Positions 35,648 through 49,221 of a DNA stretch of 64,000 bases are shown in pieces. The notes beneath the pieces are model-generated. The model had not been told where the DNA came from, ran no database searches, and worked only from the letters and a program-made list of their open reading frames with translations. The stretch covers positions 38,338,039-38,402,038 of the forward strand of contig JANAVB010015600.1 of NCBI GenBank assembly GCA_029216955.1, read 5' to 3'. This stretch comes from Iris pallida (taxonomy: Eukaryota; Streptophyta; Magnoliopsida; Asparagales; Iridaceae). Numbering within the stretch: position 1 is the stretch's first letter; the number at the start of each line of letters is the position of its first letter. Position numbers and translations under genes: made by a program.

Positions 35648-38191
35648 AAGAGAGGTAAAAGAGTAAGTGAGTATGTGTGTGTTTGGCATGTGTGTGAAAG
35701 GATATGTGTTAATGTTCTAAAATTTAGTGTTAGGCAGGTGTATGTGACATGGGATACATGATGTCAAAGGGTGTATGAATGTATGTGTGTAAAAGGTTAT
35801 AGGTTAACTCAGTTTATAGAAATACATACATACATACTTACCTTGTATACATGTATACATACATATCATATATATTACATTTACATGATACATACATGTA
35901 TACTTGTATTTTATTATACTTACATTCATGCATATTAGATACTTGTATTTATATCAACATATTGTAAACATTCATTTCATTCATGCATCTATGCATTACC
36001 TACATGTTTTATACATATGCATACATTGTATATTCATATCATTTCATACATTAGCATAAAGACATACAAACATGCACACATCATATATTTCATACCCTGC
36101 ATTACCTTACATATCATGTTATATATTATCATTCATTCCTTTCATATATTATATTCTATATTACCTATATACATGTATTTCCTCTATTCATTCATGCTTG
36201 CATCATATACTCTACATTACCATACATGTTATCATTATATATTGTATTACAATATTTATACATTATGCATTCATATCTATCATTACATATATATCTTCAT
36301 GCATACATTGTATATCATTCTTTCATTCATGCATTGCTTATATGCATTATATTAATTATATTCCTACATGCTTGCATTCAAACATATATATACATTAATG
36401 TAAAGAGAATATATATCATATATATATCATTTTATTCATCTAACATATCATGCATTACATACTCTATATTCATTTAATATCTATACTACATAGGCTCATA
36501 GGTTACACAAAATGTATATATCGTATAGTCACTCTTCTACTTAAAAACAATACTGTACCAATTGGGCATTCACTAAATTTTAGGATTAAAGTATGTCGTA
36601 TCCCTTTGTGTCAGCTTTCCGAAACTTTAAACTGATCACATTTTCGTGTCCGAAAGCTCCCGGAATCGCGAAAATACCGAAACACGTTCGTCTTTCATAC
36701 AGCTAACACTCAAATAATTCTACAGAAAGTTACAGAAAGAATTTGGCTTATTAAAATATATATTTGGAAAGCTAACTTCTATACGGTTTTTTAAAAAAAA
36801 ACTGGAGATAAATCGGAGTTCTAAGCTAAAAGTTACGATATTTCTAAGTTGTTTTGGTTAATAAAAATGTGGATGAAAATTATGACGGATTTGACAAAAG
36901 AACACATATAGGCCAAGATACTTGGATACAAACATAGGTATCCAAATGAAACTCATTCTAACCATCCTAACTAAGATCAATCCACTCTCTAACCATTATA
37001 AAACTGAATTTAAATATCTATTTAAACTATTATCATACATACATACACATGGGGTGTCCTAATTTGGGATCTATCAAGTAGGACACAAGACACATATCTA
37101 AAATCCTCAAGAGAGCTTCAAATGGCCTCAAATTTAAATCTAAATGGACACATGCATGAGGATGGATCATACGGATTCAAAACTAATTTATATGCAAAGG
37201 AAATCGATTTAGAGGATAGATTTTACCTGTTGGGAGTGGAATTCCAATGAAATCCTTTAGGACACGGCTCCGATACGAAGATCCCTCAAAGTGGATACTC
37301 CTCCTTACACTCCTCTTCCAATCCTTGGTAGCACCCTTCTCTTGGAGAATAGGAATGATTGAGGGAAGCTTTCGTGAAGGAATGATTTGATTTGGAGATT
37401 AAATCAATGGGAAGGCTCTCTAAAATTGGGGAAGAACAAAAGAAAAATAAAAGAGGCAAGATTGTAATGAATGAAATAAATCATTCTTTCCTAAAGGTGG
37501 CTACCATAAAGAGTCCATTAGGGCTAATGGGAAATGTCCTAATTTCCCCTCTCTAGTCTCATATGGTTAAGTCTAGACTAGGTTCAAGTTTGGGGTCAAA
37601 ATGATCTAGTTTTGAGTCTCTAACTTAACCATTTTAACTTGATAAAACTTAGTTTAATTAACTAACTTAATGTTGGATCTTGTGAGCCATGCTTAACTTA
37701 ATATTGGGTCCCATCTAGAGTTTAAGCTACCCGGGTCACAATACAAGTCGGAACGAGACGAAACTCAAACCCGACTAAACAAATCCAATAAAAACAATAT
37801 TAAAAATATAAATTTTCCCAAAATATTAAAATATGAAAAATAACCAAAATCATAATACATAAATTTAAATATTATTAAAATAATCTAAAATTCACCAATT
37901 AATCAAAATCCTAAATAATTCAAAAGTCACAAAATGACCAAAATATCCTTAGCCTAAAAAGTTGTAAATAGTCATTCTAATCACATGGTTAGGTCCCCAT
38001 GGTTAGTCTCTAAGCTTAGCAAAACTAGGGATTAACTAGTTAACCATCAAAATCACAATTCAATATTTTAAATAGTTTTAAATTGATTAAAAAAAATACC
38101 AAAAATCACAATATGAGTTAAATCTTATTATCGATTAATCAAAATTATAAAAGTTTAAAATTATCCTCATTTTAGAAAAGTGGGTGTTACA

Positions 38192-38196
38192 GTGAT
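38192..38196. repeat. Target duplication of element A1, right copy (GTGAT)
   Basis: Identical to 26697-26701. A2 LTR1 continues after it with CATATGGGTATATGTCAC. Confidence 0.9.
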
Positions 38197-38555
38197 CATA
38201 TGGGTATATGTCACAAGAGATCAAAGAACCAAAGAAGCATATGATAAGCTATGTAAGTGAAACGCACAGAACATAGAGTACCCGATGCTCCCTGAAGGGA
38301 TAACATCTCAAGAAGGGATTCATATAGTACTAATCCGTGTGACCAACGTGACAGTATCAAGTAAAGTAATTTAATACAGGAAATAATTCTAAGCAGGATA
38401 TGAAATGATCAGAGAATGTACTCGCCTCGTATCTAAATGTCTGAAGTAAATGTACTGTCCGAGATGAGATACCTGACTCCTAGTTAGAGCAACACAAGTC
38501 AAGATGTATACAGAGGATGATAATAGTAATCTACAATGCATCTGCATGTTGTCTA

Positions 38556-38611
38556 GGTCAAACTAGACTAAAGTCAACACTTGGTCAACTCTAGTCAACC
38601 ACACTAGTCAA
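38556..38611 (-). promoter_or_regulatory. W-box cluster, A2 LTR1
   Basis: Five [A/G]GTCAA hexamers. The sixth site present in LTR2 and LTR3 reads GGTCAG here. Confidence 0.45.
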
Positions 38612-40914
38612 CTAGGTCAGTCCTAGCCCAAACAAGTCTAATAAGTCTCACTAGGCCTAACCAAGCCTAGGCTAGCAATCACACATCAAAACTAGGCTAT
38701 ACAAGCCAACTGTACACCTATACTGGCATTCAAACTACACACACAAGCAATGAGCCATAGGCTATGTGCCCTGTTTATAGGCTATAAGCCATAGCTATAT
38801 CATACATAGACCATTCCATACATTCACACATATCAATTATATCTAACTAAATATATTTAACACGCATTCATATAATTATAGGCTATATGTTAACATCACA
38901 TATAGACTCTACTTATACACATATACTATACTCATATATAGGCTCACTCACACAAATACATATATGGCACTTACACACACACACACACAGCTGTGTTTTA
39001 GGACAAGTTTAAAGGGGCTACTACTAGGCTGGATTGGAGGGGGTTTTAGGGACATGTTTTAGGCTGTACATTGGACTGATTTGAGGCTGTTATATAGGCC
39101 TGAACAGTTGGGCTAATTAGGACTGATTTTAGGACAGCAATGTAGGGCTGTTAAAAGGGACAGGATTCAGGGGTTTTAAGGGGGCTGTGTGGACAGAGCT
39201 TTGTGGCAATATAGGACAGGTTTTGGGTTTGCCTAGGCTGTCCAAATGGGGAATACAATGATAGGTTTGGGGCTTCTATATATAGGCTATAATTGACAGG
39301 TTTAGGGGGCTTGGTTGGGGCAAGTTAAGGGTTGGTTTCAAGGGGTTTTTTAAGGACAGCCATGGGATGTATATATAGGGACTGAAATGGGCTGTTAAAC
39401 ATGTGAATTAACATGTTAACTGAACTAATCATTAACAACAGTAAAATACAAGTTTACACTCAGTTTATGAGTATCAGGAATTTACAGTCCATTCCAACTC
39501 AAATTCAAATATCAAATCAATTCGAAAACCAATATGAAACATGATACCCAATCTCAGTTTTATTTGAAAAGCCAATCTCAATTTTTGTGTGTGTATGTGA
39601 ATGAGTGAATGTGATTTGTGTGTGTGTTTACATACAGTTCACTCCTATGTGTCAATCTCAGTTTTTGAGTGAAAAAGTAAATTTTAGTGCAAGGACTGGG
39701 TTCCAGGTGTGTGTGAAGGACTGAACATACATATATGTTAGGACTGCTCATTAGGGACTGTTCTCAGGAAATCAGTGAATGACAGTTGCTCATGTATGTG
39801 TGTGTCTAGAAGTGCCAGAACAAGGTGTCAATGCAATGTGAGTTCTCAGTTATTTGCAAAGAAAGGAATTGTCAGATTTCATGAATCAATCCCAAATAAA
39901 ATCCCAGTTTCCATGTTTCAACCTAGCATTCAAAACAAATTTCCAAATTCAAAATCAAATCTCAGTTTTGTGCCAATGTGCAATATGTGTGAATCTCAGG
40001 TTCCAGATTCAGATTTGTGAGTTTAGGAGAACAGTGCATAGGAAAAGGGAATTCCTCAGGACGGTGCATTCTCAGGTTTTAGTTTTCATTTGTTTGTAAT
40101 GTGTGTTGTGTAGGGCATATAGCTGTGTGTACAACAGAGGGTGTCAAAGCGAGGGAAATCTCAGACATTAGTTTTCAGGAAAAATTTCCAAATGACAGTT
40201 CATATACATACCAACCCAAACACAATCCAATTCGAATTCTCCATTACTTGATAACATCAAACCCCATGAATCAATGTCAGTACTAACACACAGGTGCAAG
40301 AAATTAACATGGTAATCAACTTTCAAAAATAGCTTAAATCAAGAAATTAAATATTCAGAAATTACAAACAGTGTGTTGTGTGCAAATGACAGTTTCATGA
40401 CCAATTTTTAACTCAATTCGAAATATCATATCATCCCATTTCTACACGACTGACATGAATAGCCAATAGTGCATTAACACAATGTAAATGGATTAACATT
40501 AACATCAAAAATCAGTTAGAAATAGGATTGAATTCAGAAAAATTAACTAATCAGTGTACATGTATCAGAAACATGGAAAACTCTTGATTTCAAAACCTAA
40601 CACTAACCAATAAATCAACTTAACAATAGTCTAATACACATGTACATAGATCCATATGAAATTAATCATTTAAAATCGAGTTTAAACAGGAATTTAAAGT
40701 CCTCAACATTCAGGGGACTGAACTGAGTATTAGTCCAGTCTAAAGCATTGTTCGAAATCTCTTTTTCTCATTACAAACAACCTAATCTACTATGTAAATC
40801 CAACTTAACAGAGATTAACAACATGTCTAGGAATTTAAATAGCAATTTAATCATGAATTAATAATTAATACTGGAAATTAATACTGGAAAAATAATTGAA
40901 ACTGAACACAGTGA

Positions 40915-41335
40915 AGCAGTATCGTGCAGGCAGAACATGAGGTCGTGGACACGACACGGTGCGCCATTGGCCACGTGCTTGTGTCCACGTGTTCGCCAGG
41001 GATAGGTCTAGGGTTTCTTCATCCTGAATTGGGTCGGGGACGTGTCGTGTCCAAGTGATAAGGGCGTATCAGACGCGATTTCCCGACTGCTACTGCGCAG
41101 TGCAATCCCAATGTGCGTGTCCGTGCTTCCTCGATACGACACGATCTCGTGTCAAACTCGAGGGGTGCACTGGCAGTCACTGCCCCCTTCCTCACACCAA
41201 ATTGCAGCTGTCCACGTGGCGTGTGCAGCGAGCACGAGGGGTGCGTGAGCAAGGGACTGTGTATGTGCGTCGTGCAGCGAGTTCGTATCCGATTTGGACA
41301 CGGACACGACTCGAATCCGTGCTCCGTCTTCATAA
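40915..41335. other. GC-rich island with G-boxes in A2 LTR1
   Basis: An abrupt GC-rich segment in AT-rich LTR. It contains three CACGTG palindromes (near 40972, 40987 and 41214, the last as CACGTGGC) and many GTGTCC/GGACAC repeats. Overlapping frames on both strands (41019-41385) recur in LTR2 and LTR3 with substitutions, but no family is recognised. Confidence 0.55.
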
Positions 41336-42405
41336 AATATAAAATACATATATAGATCTGTCATTCCATGTAATTTGTTCCACAAAAATCAGAAATAAAA
41401 TCCTCACAGATATTTCATCAAACACATGCACACATAACATGATACGTGTCCGATACGGACACCAAACGGACACGAATCGACACAAAACCAATACCTACGG
41501 CTAGGGGACACCTAGGGCTTCCTATCCATGTAAAGAAAACGAAAATCTATGGAAGAAATAGGAAGTTACCTATATGTGCAATTTGCATGAAAAAGCTTCA
41601 AAAAGGGGGTTTTTCTCCTTGATGGCCAAGTGCTCCAAAATGGTCCAAACCTGAGATTCCTCTCCATGAACAGCAAGTAGAGGTGGATTAGGAACTAATG
41701 CAAAAGACTAGAGGGAAAAAGGAATTAAAACAAAGAAACTAGGGCTTGAGGAAGATTCATATACATTTCCTTCTTCAAAAAGTTGAAACTCAATAAAGAG
41801 GCAAGAACCCTAAATGAAGAGATTATTTATAGGGGGAATAGCCCTAGGTGGCTGCCATGGGCTGATTAGGGTTAGGGTTGGTTCATGGTGTGGGCCTATG
41901 GGCTATTAAGCCTTAAGTCACAAGTCATGACTTGTGAAATCACAAGCCATTCCTTAAACAATTTAAATCCTATTTCCACCAAATTAATTCTATGGTTTAA
42001 TTATCACTAACTTAAGTCAACCTAGGGTTCCATATCCTAATCACATAGTCATGACCTAGGTTAGCCACTCGGTTAGTCTCAAAAGTCAACATAAGTCAAA
42101 GTCAACTAAAACACCAAAATCAATTATACTAAAAATCTCTAAAAATCATATAAATTCTAATGATTCTAAATAATACATAATAATTCCAAATAATTCCCAA
42201 AATTACAAAAATGACTAAAATACCCCTCAATCTATAAATGATAAACAAAATACTAGCAAGACACCAATTCATAAGTCATATTTTTAAATATTTTTTAAAA
42301 TGATTAAAATCAATAAAAATCAAATAAAATTTTAGATACCATAATTAAGTAAATTAAAATACAAAATTTCAAAATTATCGTCATCTGGAGAAACTGGGTG
42401 TTACA

Positions 42406-44059
42406 ATCCTACCCACCTTATAAAAATTTCGTCCTCGAAATTAAGATGATCGCACCCTCTTCTAGGTCAAACATAGTCAAGGGTCAATCACTAGTCAATT
42501 TTCTCAACATCCTAGTACTTGGTCATTAGCTGGTCAACTTCTTAGGATTTTACCCATGCTAGCTACCTAAGTGTTGGCAACTAGAATTTAGCAAAATAGA
42601 AACTCTATAATAGGCTAGCTCTTAACCTTCCAAATCCTATCAAGTCACCCATAACTAAATACCCGCAAGCTAAGCACACCAATCCCAAATACTACGTATA
42701 TATATGCTCAAGAACAACAACCCATCACATATATCCTAAGTATATCATCTATATATATAGACCTCTTAGTCTTAGGTAAACTACAACTTATACTCAAGGT
42801 CAGGCTCTGGTCACTAGGTGCCTCACTGGAAGGATAAGAGAAAACAATAAATAATCATCAAGGTTGTATGGCATACTAACATCCTATACGTAACTGATTG
42901 GTATCATAATAACAGGGAATTATCTGCAATGGGTTATTATTCTAGCACCAAAGCTAGCTATCACCTCTAGGGTACAAACACTCTACAAGTCACCATATCT
43001 ATATACTATGAAGGAACTACCTATGAACAAGCTCTACAAACTAAATATCCATACTCGTAAGTCATTTATAACAATAAAAAGGGTATGATGTTTTAAACCT
43101 TCTCAAGATACAATCTGCTAATCATATGCGTCTGTCCAAAATCATGTTGTCCAGAGTCTTCATCATGCTAGTGAGCAAGGCTACGATAATCACAGAGTCC
43201 TTGACTAAGGTACGTACCTCTAGGTTCATGGTATTTAAAATTTTCGTATTTCCGCATGCGACGGCGAAAACCTTAAATTCCCATACCCAAGAAATACATC
43301 TGAAATCTGACTACATGTCCTCACTATGCCAACTAACACGACTATCGAAGATTCTAGATCCCATGATTTAGGTGACCTAGCCCATATGATTTTGAAGAAA
43401 AACAACATAACAAAAGAACAACATGACAAACTTAATCAATCAGCAAGGAACAGATGGAATCGGATTTCAAGGTAGTTATAAAAGACAATTTTGGAAATGG
43501 AATTGAGAAGAACGGAACTTACAGCAAGATCTCCAATGGTCTGCGTATCCTTGACTGTCCTGACGATGGCTCGCCCTGCTAGTTTCCCCTGGTCTGCTGC
43601 TGATGCTTCATGAATCACCGCTGCTGAGAGAAATCAGAAATGACGGGAGAAAATCTCTGTACAGATAGAGGTGCACCTCCAATGTAGTAGAAACGCCAAC
43701 CTGAGTCGGCACAACAAGAGCTGCGGTCTCGAGGCCCTGATAAAAAGGACAAGAGGTGGCCAGCCTCTCGATAGTATTCCTCGAACCGAAACGATAAGAT
43801 CGTGTCCTCATAACCATCATGAAGACAGATCAAAACAAGAAGCAATTTCTGAGAATGAAGCGAAAATTAAATAAGGACAGTTTATATTCAAGGGAAGTTA
43901 ATAAGCAGCAAATTTAGATAAGAGGAATCCGATTAAGAGTTTTTTCTAATGTGATTGAGTACCTCCAAAAATAATCCTAATCCTGCTGCAGGCTGTAGTG
44001 ATACTCTAGTTCGAATACCACTACATAAACTTGACCTGCATGGGCCACCACTAAAAACG
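42406..44059 (-). mobile_element. Element A2 internal region, copy 1
   Basis: 1654 bases between LTR1 and LTR2. On - it starts with the shared post-LTR block (GTTTTTAGTGGTGGCCC, then ATGCAGGTC) at its right end and finishes with the polypurine block GAGGACGAAATTTTTATAAG at its left end (42406-42444). No gag-pol motif. A 76-residue frame at 43845-43615 on - and its overlapping neighbour are conserved in copy 2 but unrecognised. Confidence 0.85.
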
Positions 44060-44790
44060 TGTCACGACCCGCACCCACTGTGAGGGTACGAGAACGTAAC
44101 AGCATCCAGCCTACGCCGCAGTGTCGGTGGTAGAACATTGTTCTAGGTCATGAACTATAACTAACATAATATGAATACTCTCCATAAGGAGGCCAACACA
44201 GAGGTATAACTCAATCACAATCTATAGATAGAATATGGCACGATAAAATAGATAAAGAAATCTTCAACTGAGGTACAACAGAAATGAAATAACAAGCCTC
44301 ACCAACTACCAGTCTCAACATCTAAAATATACAACTCTGAAAATAAAGACAACAGCTAAAACATGGAAAGAAATAGTCTAAGCTATCTACACTAAGCAAG
44401 GGTATCATCCTCAGCAGCTGCTTGAACCTCCCCAGGGGTCCAGGTTGCGAGTGTCATCTAGGCAAGCTCCAAGTAAGGGGTACAGGGTTCCTCATCATCC
44501 TCTGTAAAATTTTTAACAGGTCCAGTCAAGACGGAAGCGAGCACAATACATCTCAACAGTTCATAGCAGGTTAGAAAATATAATCATGCAGTAAAGTAAG
44601 ATATAGATACTGAAGGAAATGCAGTATGTAAACAGAGAGAGAACTGTAATAGAAATATCTACTATAAGTAGAGAGCTACCAGTGACTAGTAATTCAGAGT
44701 ACAAAGTCGACATGTGAACGGCTTGATTTGTACATGGCTATACTAAAGAGGCGTACATGGCTATTCTACTTTGGAATTGTTCACATGGCT

Positions 44791-44797
44791 ATTTATA
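44791..44797 (-). promoter_or_regulatory. TATA box of A2 LTR2
   Basis: TATAAAT on - in GGGGGAGTATAAATAGCC. The matching site in LTR3 is 51607-51613. Confidence 0.6.
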
Positions 44798-44861
44798 CTC
44801 CCCCGTACCCCCAACTAATACACAAGGATCCAACCAGGTTATGTTATGATTCTATGTAACA

Positions 44862-44970
44862 GCTCCCGAAGGGTGGTAAGCCCCCAAAGGGTGATATGCC
44901 CCCGAAGGGTGATATGCCCCCGAAGGGTGATATGCCTCTGAAGGGTGATAAGCCCCCAAAGGGTGGTACA
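44862..44970. repeat. 18-base VNTR in A2 LTR2
   Basis: About six units of CCCCGAAGGGTGATATGC and variants, one more than in LTR3. Confidence 0.85.
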
Positions 44971-45375
44971 TAGTAGTCCCATAAATGGGATAAGGATTTA
45001 AAGAAGACTCTATGATCATATGGGTATATGTCACAAGTGATCAAAGAACCAAAGAAGCATATGATACGCCATGTAAGTGAAACGTACAGAACATAGAGTA
45101 TCTGATTCTCCCTGAAGGGATAACATCTCAAGAAGGGATCCATATAGTACTAATCCATGTGACCAATGTGATAGTATCAAGTAAAGTAATTTAATACAGA
45201 AAATAATTCTAAGCAGGATATGAAATGATCAGAGAATGTACTCGCCTCGTATCTGAATGTCTGAAGTAAATATACTGTCCGAGATGAGATACCTGACTCC
45301 TAGTTAGAGCAACACAAGTCAAGATGTATACAGGGGATGATAATAGTAATCTACAATGCATCTGCATGCTGTCTA

Positions 45376-45440
45376 GGTCAAACTAGACTAAAGTCAACAC
45401 TTGGTCAACTCTAGTCAACCACACTAGTCAACTAGGTCAA
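45376..45440 (-). promoter_or_regulatory. W-box cluster, A2 LTR2
   Basis: Six [A/G]GTCAA hexamers in 65 bases, about 580 bases upstream (on -) of the TATA box. Confidence 0.5.
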
Positions 45441-48400
45441 GTCCTAGCCCAAACAAGTCTAATAAGTCTCACTAGGCCTAACCAAGCCTAGGCTAGCAAT
45501 CACACATCAAAACTAGGCTATACAAGCCAACTGTACACCTATACTGGCATTCAAACTATACACACAAGCAATGAACCATAGGCTATGTGCCCTGTTTATA
45601 GGCTATAAGCCATAGCTATATCATACATAGACCATTCCACACATTCACACATATCAATTATATCTAACTAAATATATTTAACACACATTCATATAATTAT
45701 AGGCTATATGTTAACATCACATATAGACTCTACTTATACACATATACTATACTCATATAGGCCCACTCACACAAATACATATATGGCACTTACACACACA
45801 CACAACTGTATTTTAGGACAGGTTTAAAGGGGCTACTACTAGGCTGGATTGGAGGGGGTTTTAGGGACATGTTTTTGGCTGTACATTGGACTGATTTGAG
45901 GCTATTATATAGGCCTGAACAGTTGGGCTAATTAGGACTGATTTTAGGACAGCAATGTAGGGCTGTTAAAAGGAACAGGATTTAGGGGTTTTAAGGGGGG
46001 CGTGTGGACAGAGCTTTATGGCAATATAGGACAGGTTTTGGTGTTGCCTAGGCTGTCCAAATGGGGAATACAATGACAGGTTTGGGGCTTCTATATATAG
46101 GCTATAATTGACAGGTTTAGGGGGGCTTGGTTGGGGCAAGTTAAGGGTTGGTTTCAAGGGGTTTTTAAGGACAGCCATGGGATGTATATATAGGGACTGA
46201 AATGGGCTATTAAACATGTGAATTAACATGTTAACTGAACTAATCATTAACAACAGTAAAATACAAGTTTACACTCAGCTCATGAGTATCAGGAATTTAC
46301 AGTCCATCCCAACTCAAATTCAAATATCAAATCAATTCGAAAACCAATATGAAACATGATACCCAATCTCAGTTTTGTTTGAAAAGCCAATCTCAGTTTT
46401 TTGTGTGTGCATGTGAATGAATGAATGTGATTTGTGTGTGTGTTTACATACAGTTCACTCCTATGTGTCAATCTCAGTTTTTGAGTGATAAAGGAAATTT
46501 CAGTGCAAGGACTGGGTTCCAGGTGTGTGTGAAGGACTGAACATACATATATGTTAGGACTTCTCATTAGGGACTGTTCTCAGGAAATCAGTGAATGAAA
46601 GTTGCTCATGCATGTGTGTGTCTAGAAGTGCCAGAACAAGGTGTCAATGCAATGTGAGTTCTCAGTTATTTGCAAAGAAAGGAATTCTCAGATTTCATGA
46701 ATCAATCCCAAATAAAATCCCAGTTTCCATGGTTCAACCTAGCATTCAAAACAAATTTCCAAATTCAAAATCAAATCTCAGTTTTGTGCCAATGTGCAAT
46801 ATGTGTGAATCTCAGGTTCCAGATTCAGATTTGTGAGCTTAGGAGAACAGTGCATAGGAAGAGGGAATTCCTCAGGACAGTGCATTCTCAGGTTTTAGTT
46901 TTCATTTGTTTGCAATGTGTGATGTGTAGGGCATATACATGTGTGTACAACAGAGGGTGTCAAAGCGAGGAAAATCTCAGACATCAGTTTTCAGGAAAAA
47001 AATTCCAAATGACAGTTCATATACATACCAACCCAAACACAATCCAATTCGAATTCTCCATTACTTGATGACATCAAACCCCATGAATCAATATCAGTAC
47101 TAACACACAGGTGCAAGAAATTAACATGGTAATCAACTTTCGAAAACAGCTTAAATCAGGAAATTAAATATTCAGGAATTACAAACAGTGTGCAGTATGC
47201 AAATGACAGTTTCATGACCAATTTTCAACTCAATTCGAAATATCATATCATCCCATTTCTACACGACTGACATGAACAGCCAATAGTGCATTAACACAAT
47301 GTAAATGGATTAACATTAACATCAAAAATCAGTTAGAAATAGGATTGAATTCAGGAAAATTAACTAATCAGTGTACATGTATCATAAACATGGAAAACTC
47401 TTGATTTCAAAACCCAACACTAACCAATAAATCAACTTAACAATAGTCTAATATACATGTACATAGATCCATATGAAATTAATCATTTAAAATCGGGTTT
47501 AAACAGGAATTTAAAGTCCTCAACATTCAGGGGACTGAACTGAGTATCAGTCCAGTCCAAAGCATTGTTCGAAATCTCTTTTTCTCATTACAAACAACCT
47601 AATCTACTATGTAAATCCAACTTAACAGAGATTAACAACATGTCTAGGAATTTAAATAGCAATTTAATCATGAATTAATAATTAATACTGGAAATTAATA
47701 CTGGAAAAATAATTGAAACTGAACACAGTGAAGCAGTATCGTGCAGGCAGAACATGAGGTCGTGGACACGACACGGTGCGCCATTGGCCACGTGCTTGTG
47801 TCCACGTGTTCGCCAGGGATAGGTCTAGGGTTTCTTCATCCTGAATTGGGTCGGGGACGTGTCGTGTCCAAGTGATAAGGGCGTATCAGACGCGATTTCC
47901 CGACTGCTACTGCGTAGTGCAATCCCAATGTGCGTGTCCGTGCTTCCTCGATACGACACGATCTCGTGTCAAACTCGAGGGGTGCACTGGCAGTCACTGC
48001 CCCCTTCCTCACACCAAATTGCAGCTGTCCACGTGGCGTGTGCAGCGAGCACGAGGGGTGCGTGAGCAAGGGACTGTGTATGTGCGTCGTGCAGCGAGTT
48101 CGTATCCGATTTGGACACGAATACGACTCGAATCCGTGCTCCATCTTCATAAAATATAAAATACATATATAGATCTGTCATTCCATGTAATTTGTTCCAC
48201 AAAAATCAGAAATAAAATCCTCACAGACATTTCATCAAACACATGCACACATAACATGATACGTGTCCGATACGGACACCAAACGGACACGAATCGACAC
48301 AAAACCAATACCTACGGCTAGGGGACACCTAGGGCTTCCTATCCATGTAAAGAAAACGAAAATCTATGGAAGAAATAGGAAGTTACCTATATGTGCAATT

Positions 48401-49221
48401 TGCATGAAAAAGCTTCAAAAAGGGGGTTTTTCTCCTTGATGGCCAAGTGCTCCAAAATGGTCCAAACCTGAGATTCCTCTCCATGAACAGCAAGTAGAGG
48501 TGGATTAGGAACTAATGCAAAAGACTAGAGGGAAAAAGGAATTAAAACAAAGAAACTAGGGCTTGAGGAAGATTCATATACCTTTCCTTCTTCAAAAAGT
48601 TAAAACTCAATAAAGAGGCAAGAACCCTAAATGAAGAGATTATTTATAGGGGGAATAGCCCTAGGTGGCTGCCATGGGCTGATTAGGGTTAGGGTTGGTT
48701 CATGGTGTGGGCCTATGGGCTATTAAGCCTTAAGTCACAAGTCATGACTTGTGAAATCACAAGCCATTCCTTAAACAATTTAAATCCTATTTCCACCAAA
48801 TTAATTCTATGGTTTAATTATCACTAACTTAAGTCAACCTAGGGTTCCATATCCTAATCACATAGTCATGACCTAGGTTAGCCACTCGGTTAGTCTCAAA
48901 AGTCAACATAAGTCAAAGTCAACTAAAACACCAAAATCAATTATACTAAAAATCTCTAAAAATCATATAAATTCTAATGATTCTAAATAATACATAATAA
49001 TTCCAAATAATTCCCAAAATTACAAAAATGACTAAAATACCCCTCAATCTATAAATGATAAACAAAATACTAGTAAGACACCAATTCATAAGTCATATTT
49101 TTAAATATTTTTTAAAATGATTAAAATCAATAAAATCAAATAAAATTTTAGATACCATAATTAAGTAAATTAAAATACAAAATTTCAAAATTATCGTCAT
49201 CTGGAGAAACTGGGTGTTACA

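Larger units (their letters stand above)
38197..42405 (-). mobile_element. Element A2, LTR1, third segment (to LTR start on -)
   Basis: Continues LTR1 and ends GAAACTGGGTGTTACA, the TGTAACACCC start on -. From 40790 onward it shares variants with LTR2; before 40741 it differs from both LTR2 and LTR3. Contains a GT-rich stretch (about 39000-39400), a GC-rich island (40915-41335) and small frames that recur in LTR2 and LTR3. No protein family is recognised. Confidence 0.9.
44060..49221 (-). mobile_element. Element A2, LTR2 (chimeric)
   Basis: 5162 bases, TGTCACGACCCG...GGGTGTTACA on +. Up to 47558 it carries LTR3-type variants; from 47607 it carries LTR1-type variants. It is thus the hybrid LTR expected from unequal crossing-over. 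GC island at about 47730-48155. Confidence 0.9.

Noticed and set aside
41019..41385. Overlapping frames in the GC-rich island of A2 LTR1, repeated in LTR2 and LTR3
   Set aside because: High GC removes stops on both strands; the frames change length between LTRs and match no family.
41865..41885. TTAGGGTTAGGG near the A2 LTR start
   Set aside because: Only two units and not the plant TTTAGGG repeat; not an interstitial telomere.
43436..43845. Frames in the A2 internal region, considered as a gag remnant
   Set aside because: No capsid or zinc-knuckle motif on either strand; conservation between copies is due to the recent tandem duplication.
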